Below, piece by piece: positions 58,901-64,000 of a stretch of DNA of 64,000 nucleotides. A program made the position numbers and the translations under genes. The stretch is taken from the NCBI RefSeq assembly GCF_003086295.3, contig NC_092043.1, positions 45,350,884-45,414,883 of the forward strand, written 5' to 3'. Below the pieces are notes generated by a model that saw nothing but the letters and a program-made list of their open reading frames with translations, ran no database searches and was not told the DNA's origin. Origin of the DNA: Arachis hypogaea. Its lineage: Eukaryota > Streptophyta > Magnoliopsida > Fabales > Fabaceae. Numbering within the stretch: the first letter of the stretch is position 1; each line of letters opens with the position of its first letter.

Positions 58901-60340
58901 TTGGACAGTTAGGTTGATTTGCAGCTTGTGACATATGAATCTGGGGTTGATACCTGGCATAACTGTGGGAGTCCAAGTGAAAAGATTCATATTTTCTCAG
59001 AGGATGTTAATGATTTGACATTTGTCCTCTATAGAGAGGGAGCACTCGATATAAGTAAATTTCGTAGGATTGTTATTAAAACTTACCTTTTCGAGATCAT
59101 CTGTTGGTGAAGGTCTCTCGTGGATTTCTTCTCTGGGGTCGAGCTTAGCCAGCTTAGGTATGTCAGTGGTGTTATATATAGCTTGAGTGTGTTCAAACTT
59201 CGGTGATTGTTCTGGTATTACTTTGAGACTTGTATTATTGCAGTGTCACGCTTCCTTTTGATTAGAATGAATCGTTACCACTTGGTTATCCTACACATGA
59301 ACCTTGACACACAAATGAACAGTGGATACTATAACACCAAAAGAATTTAAAAAAGTTCCACCGAGGATGATATTGTAAGGATTATGCAATCGACCACTAA
59401 GAATTAAATATCTAATGTTTTAGACAGTGGGTGCTCGCCCAGTTTTTTTTTTTTTTGCCACATGTACCCAAGTATAGGTACTCGTTCTCCCGAGAATCCC
59501 ACTAACTTGCCAGAGGATTATTTTATTGCCGTTTCGCTTAGCTTCATTTTCTATTGGCATTATTGCTAGGGTCGATAATAAGGACCTTCCGTACTAAGAG
59601 GTCTCCGGTCTGGATGGAAATATCGATGGGGTCATCCAAATTCATTGCTCTAGCCTGGTAATCGAAATGCTTAAAGGTGATGGTTGGTACTCATGACATA
59701 GGTGCAACCTCGGAAGTGTGCCTTCCACTACTAGCACTGCTTGGTGTGTTATCTTCCTTGCCGAGCTGGTGAGTCCCCCAGCTGTGAATCCTTCAAAAAT
59801 GCAATTAATTACACCTCTAGTCTGGGGTGGTTGGTACTTTGCTTTTTCCTGTGCACTCGTTGTATTTTTTGATTGGTTGCCACCTGTTCTCGACTGTCCT
59901 TGTTGGATTCGATCGTCTACGTATTTGTCCAGTAGTCCCTATCTAGCCAATCTTTCCAGTATATCTTTCGCAATCACACATTTGTCTATAGTGTGATCAA
60001 ATTTCTGATGAAAAGCACAATGCTTGGACTTGTCTATGTACTTTTGGTCTTGGTATGTTTCGGCCTTGTTTGGTGGCTTGAAGATCTTAGCAATAAGGAT
60101 TTCTTTGATGATATATTCTCTTTTGGTATTGAACTGAGTATATTTTACTCTGAAAAGGGATTGGATATCGTCTTTCTTTCTTTCAAAGGTGCCACCTCCT
60201 CAGGGTAGATATCCCACAATTGCACGTCGTTTGTGTTTGCATTATTGGAATCTCTTGTACCGAGTTTTTCATTCTATTGCTGAGTTAATAGCTCGACCAT
60301 TCTTTGAACCTCGACTTAGAGACAACTTAGATCATGTCAA
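55984..60340 (-). mobile_element. Degraded Ty3/Gypsy retrotransposon (Tat-like) gag-pol
   Basis: Read leftwards on the - strand: gag end with CAFHQKFDHTIDKCV (about 59990) and GVINCIFEGF (about 59800); protease region (about 59650-59350); reverse transcriptase with WRMCVDFTNLNKACPKNDYP (58637-58990) and the catalytic YMDD (58433-58444); RNase H with YIDGA (57505-58047); H2C2 zinc-finger region with AEVHERVCGNHISG (56931-57281); integrase with GLDILGPFSKTPGQ and FSKWIEAQPLAK (56675-56890); and the C-terminal GDFVLRRTKEA (55984-56235). Stops and frameshifts separate all of these. Order and motifs fit Ty3/Gypsy, non-chromoviral Tat type. LTRs and primer site were not located. Confidence 0.88.
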
Positions 60341-63300
60341 TTATGGGATTCTGTTTTTATTTTGTTTAAAAAATATTTAATAAAAAATCACAGTGAACAA
60401 TATTTTTTCTCCTAGTAAGCTGCGTGCTATGTTACTAGTACTATTATCAATTAACAGTTTCTGGATAATAATAACGAATTTTTAAGTGAAGATTATCATT
60501 GTATAAGAAAAATAGAAAAGAATCACCCACCAGGAAATTAAAAAAAAAAATAAAAAATACACCGTGGATCACAAGCATATTCACACTTTTCACGAGTTCT
60601 GTGAGATTCGTCAACTATTGCAACTCGTAACTTATCCACAGAGAAATAAAAAAATTGGGCATTTTTCTTTTGAAGTGCATAAAATATGAACCAGTGGAGT
60701 CTAGAAACATGTAACTACACGATTTGCATGGATAGATTGATAACATTTAATGTTAGATGGAGATACATGATCTTATTATAGTAGCCGTGGAAAATTCAAA
60801 TCCTCTTTAGAGATTATGAACACTCTGTTCTTTGGTGGAGTGGTATTTTTACTACTAAAAAATGTATGTAAAGTAAACAAAGATTAAGTGTATGTTTGGA
60901 AAGTAGGAAAATATAATTTTGAATTTTGAATTATGAAAAATAATATTATGCGTATTTAGTATTATTTTTAAAAAATATTTTTAATCTTTTAAAAATTAAT
61001 TGATAAATAAAAAAATAGAAAAATATGATTTTTTTATAGAAATTATTTGATCACTTTTATTAAAAAAAATTGATTTTAAAATAAAAAAATCATTGTGTAT
61101 TATTTTTGAGAAACATTTATTTTTAATTTTTTAAAAAGTTAATTGAGAATTTAAAAAAAATAGAAAAATATGATTTTTTCGTTTTTAGAAATTATTTTAT
61201 CACTTTCATTAAAAAAATTGACTTCAAAATAAAAAAAAATCATTGTGCTATTTTTTTGGTTATGTGAAAAATATTTTCTGTTTTTGCTAGAAATATTGGC
61301 CTTCAACTATCATTTTCATGTAATATTTAAAGTGTTGGCCTTTCACCACTATTTTCACGCAATGTTTCATCTGAACCACCTGCTGCATATGTTTTCTTCT
61401 AGGATTTTTTTATATTATTCTACCACTCTATTTTTATTATTAAATTTGTATTTAATATTGTATGTGGTATAAAATCTCATTAATTAAGTTATGTAAAATC
61501 AACATTCAATATTAAAAGGTATTTATTATCATAGTTATTTTAATATCCATTCTCTTTGTGTAACAAAAATTATATTTTTTGAGACATTTATCCAAATGCT
61601 ACAACTTTAAAATAAGTAGTTAAGTACTTCTATAACTAAAAATTCAAATACAAAATAACTTATTTATAAGTTCCTATTAATAAAAGTCTTATATTTTAAG
61701 CTCCTTCTTCAAAAGAACTTATCTAAGAAGTTTACCTAAATTAGGTCTAAGTCTGTAATTTTATAATTTAATATAGGCTTAACTATTCTGTTGGTTTCTA
61801 CAATTTTATGAATTTTTAATTAGATTTTTATATATTTTTTATTTGAATTTCTATAATACTTTTAATTTCATAACTAAATCTTTTTTAGTGTAAAAAATAT
61901 TAGAACGAAATATTAATTGAATATTTTTTTATAAATTAAAAATATCTATACATAAAAATCTAATTAGATCTTTGATTATATATTTTTTAAGAAAAATATT
62001 TCGTTAATTTTAACCTTTTTAACAGGATCTAATTACAAAATTAAAAATAGTGTAAGAATTTAATTGATAAAAAAATATAAAGACCTAAATACAAATTTAT
62101 TAAAACTATAGAAACTAATAAAATAATTAAACTTTTAATATATCATTATCTTTTAAAAAACAAAATTGCTGAAACTTGGTCTTTTTTTTTTAAAAAAAAA
62201 TATTATAAAATTTTAGTCCGTTAAATGTTATATTAGATTTGATTTGAAATTAATTTCAACATTATTAAGAGATACATCTAAGAAACGAAATTAATACCGT
62301 AAAAAAAGAAAGGTTTAATTAACAAATAATGAGTGACTACACGTTATACATAATGCAATCTTTTTTCACAAGATTAATGTGCATATATTTAGTTTTTTTT
62401 AATAAGGTACTTTAACGTACATATATTTAATTTTCTTTAAAATTAAGTAATATATAGATTAAAAAGTAATTTATTCTTTTTAGTCATGATCAAAATTATT
62501 AATTAATTTAATTATTCTAGAAGCCTTAGGAGTTACCCATTTTCAACGTTAAGCATTGTGTTGTCTCACGCACACCTCACACCATGCAACACCCCTCCAG
62601 GCCCTCCTAACCTGTCATTAAAGTTATCTATTATTTCAACATTAAATTCCAATTAATAATAATATTACCAAAATTAATACTGCATGATTTTTTATTGATA
62701 ATTTTAAATTTTCGATACATTTTTTATTTCAATATATTTGAATATATAGTTTTTTTTTTTGAAAATAGATGTGTCATTTATACTTATTTATATAAAATCG
62801 AAACGTAAATTTATATTTGTGAACTTGAGATTTTTTATAATGTAAAAAGTAAGTTAAAGAAAATATAAATTTGTTAATATCTAACTAACTCATATATAAT
62901 ACGATGGCTATCTCACATTTTCTTAAGGTTCACTTTAATCTTTGTAAGTATATATGATAAGCGGTAAGCCATTTTATTAGTTCTATAAATTTTGATAATT
63001 AATATAATTTTCATATGTAATAAATACGTGTAAAATATGTATTTATCAATGTAATGATAGAAAACTCATTTATGAATTTAACATTACTTTGAAATTTATA
63101 AAATATAAGAACTAAGAAAATTAAAAAGAGAATGAAAGAAAAAAAATGAGAGAAAAAAGTGAAAATATATGCTGTTAAACTCATATATGGATTAATATAT
63201 TATTTTTCTATTTCCTTTTATCTGTCATTTTTTTAACAGCATCATTATTAAGAATCTTGAAAGCTAGAGTAATTAAAAGATAATATTACTAAAACATTTT

Positions 63301-64000
63301 AAAATTTATATATAAGAGAACAATTTTAAAAATTTTAATGGATTAACATACGGTGTAATTTATAGTAGAAAAAGTATAAATAGACAATAAAAATACTAAA
63401 TAATATAAATAGTAGATATATTAAATTTTTAATTCTCTAAGTGTACAAATGATTATTCTAATATTAAAATTTAAGTTAATAATTTAAGAGTATAATAATA
63501 TATTTTTATTTTGTTGAACTAATTTTAAAATCTATCATTCCTACTAATTACAAAAATTATTATCTATCTAACAAATTCTATATTATACGCAAAAAATTGA
63601 CCACTAACCAATAATATATATGGGTGAAAAATGGAGTAATCTCATGTTCAAATTTATATTCAACTTAGATTCATATTTATAAACAAAATTTATATTAAAT
63701 ATTGTCAGACTTAATTCATATTATTTATAATTAATTTCATAAAATATAAAATCAAGTTGCTACCGTAAAAAAGTTTTAATCAGTCTGCTATAAAATATTT
63801 GATTATTCACCTGTAGAATGTTTAATTATTTTAGTAATGGATCACTTTATTAGAAAAACATATTAACTAACATATATTTTTATACACAAATATATAATAA
63901 TCAATTTAAAAAATAATTGAAGTGTTCATATTTCGTAGACATAGACATTTTTTGTTAATTTTATAAATTATGGGTATAATTGATATCTCAATACTATTTT
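60341..64000. other. A+T-rich intergenic DNA, no gene seen
   Basis: Contains a diverged tandem repeat with a period of about 146 bp (roughly 60950-61250, both units with TAGAAAAATATGATTTTTT and TCATTGTG) and a short repeat at 61300-61365 (TTGGCCTTCAACTAT, TTGGCCTTTCACCAC). The rest is low-complexity. The 5' LTR of the Gypsy element could lie near the left edge but was not recognised. Confidence 0.5.

Overview
The window is plant nuclear DNA: about 70% A+T, intron-bearing genes with GT-AG splice sites, long (TA)n runs, and large areas occupied by transposon remains. The gene set and the style of the repeats suggest a legume, and Arachis (peanut and relatives) fits best. That species-level call is inference. 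No CRISPR, rRNA or convincing tRNA was seen, and nothing looks bacterial or organellar.

Four genes look intact. (1) CSLC (cellulose synthase-like C, xyloglucan glucan synthase), + strand, 2017-5336, five exons, 699 aa. (2) A tyrosine-aminotransferase-like gene (TAT), + strand, 19092-29734, seven exons, 418 aa, with a 7.3-kb first intron full of mobile-element debris. (3) MOCS2/MoaE, the large subunit of molybdopterin synthase, - strand, 30846-31415, convergent with TAT. (4) A sarcosine/L-pipecolate oxidase gene (SOX), + strand, 36380-37579, one coding exon. They serve different pathways (cell-wall glucan, tyrosine catabolism, molybdenum cofactor, pipecolate/lysine breakdown) and form no operon-like unit.

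The TAT-MOCS2 pair occurs twice. The upstream copy (about 11990-16615) is dead: its TAT lacks exons 1 and 2 and carries nonsense codons and indels, and its MOCS2 is frameshifted. The downstream copy (about 27057-32505 plus the 5' exons) is intact but has gained at least two insertions. Between the copies lies a decayed alpha/beta-hydrolase (lipase) pseudogene (16867-17868).

The right half, from 33.2 kb, is mostly mobile DNA around SOX. It holds a 2.44-kb Mutator-like foldback element with a perfect 9-bp target duplication (33387-35828); a 3.5-kb terminal-inverted-repeat element carrying a dead plant-mobile-domain (PMD) gene, with four palindromic modules in each inverted repeat (39627-43120); a small LTR element with tRNA-Met primer site and polypurine tract but no genes (43806-45200); LINE fragments in opposing orientation (45240-46075); a 1.3-kb inverted-repeat element (46601-47933); and a degraded Ty3/Gypsy Tat-like retrotransposon on the - strand (pol and gag, 55984-60340) with an extra antisense ORF on the + strand (54245-55615). 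The last 3.6 kb is A+T-rich with no gene seen.

The most interesting points are the palindrome-module inverted repeats of the PMD element, the near-complete palindrome just upstream of SOX, the antisense ORF of the Gypsy element, and the contrasting fates of the two TAT-MOCS2 copies. I see no clearly new multi-gene system.
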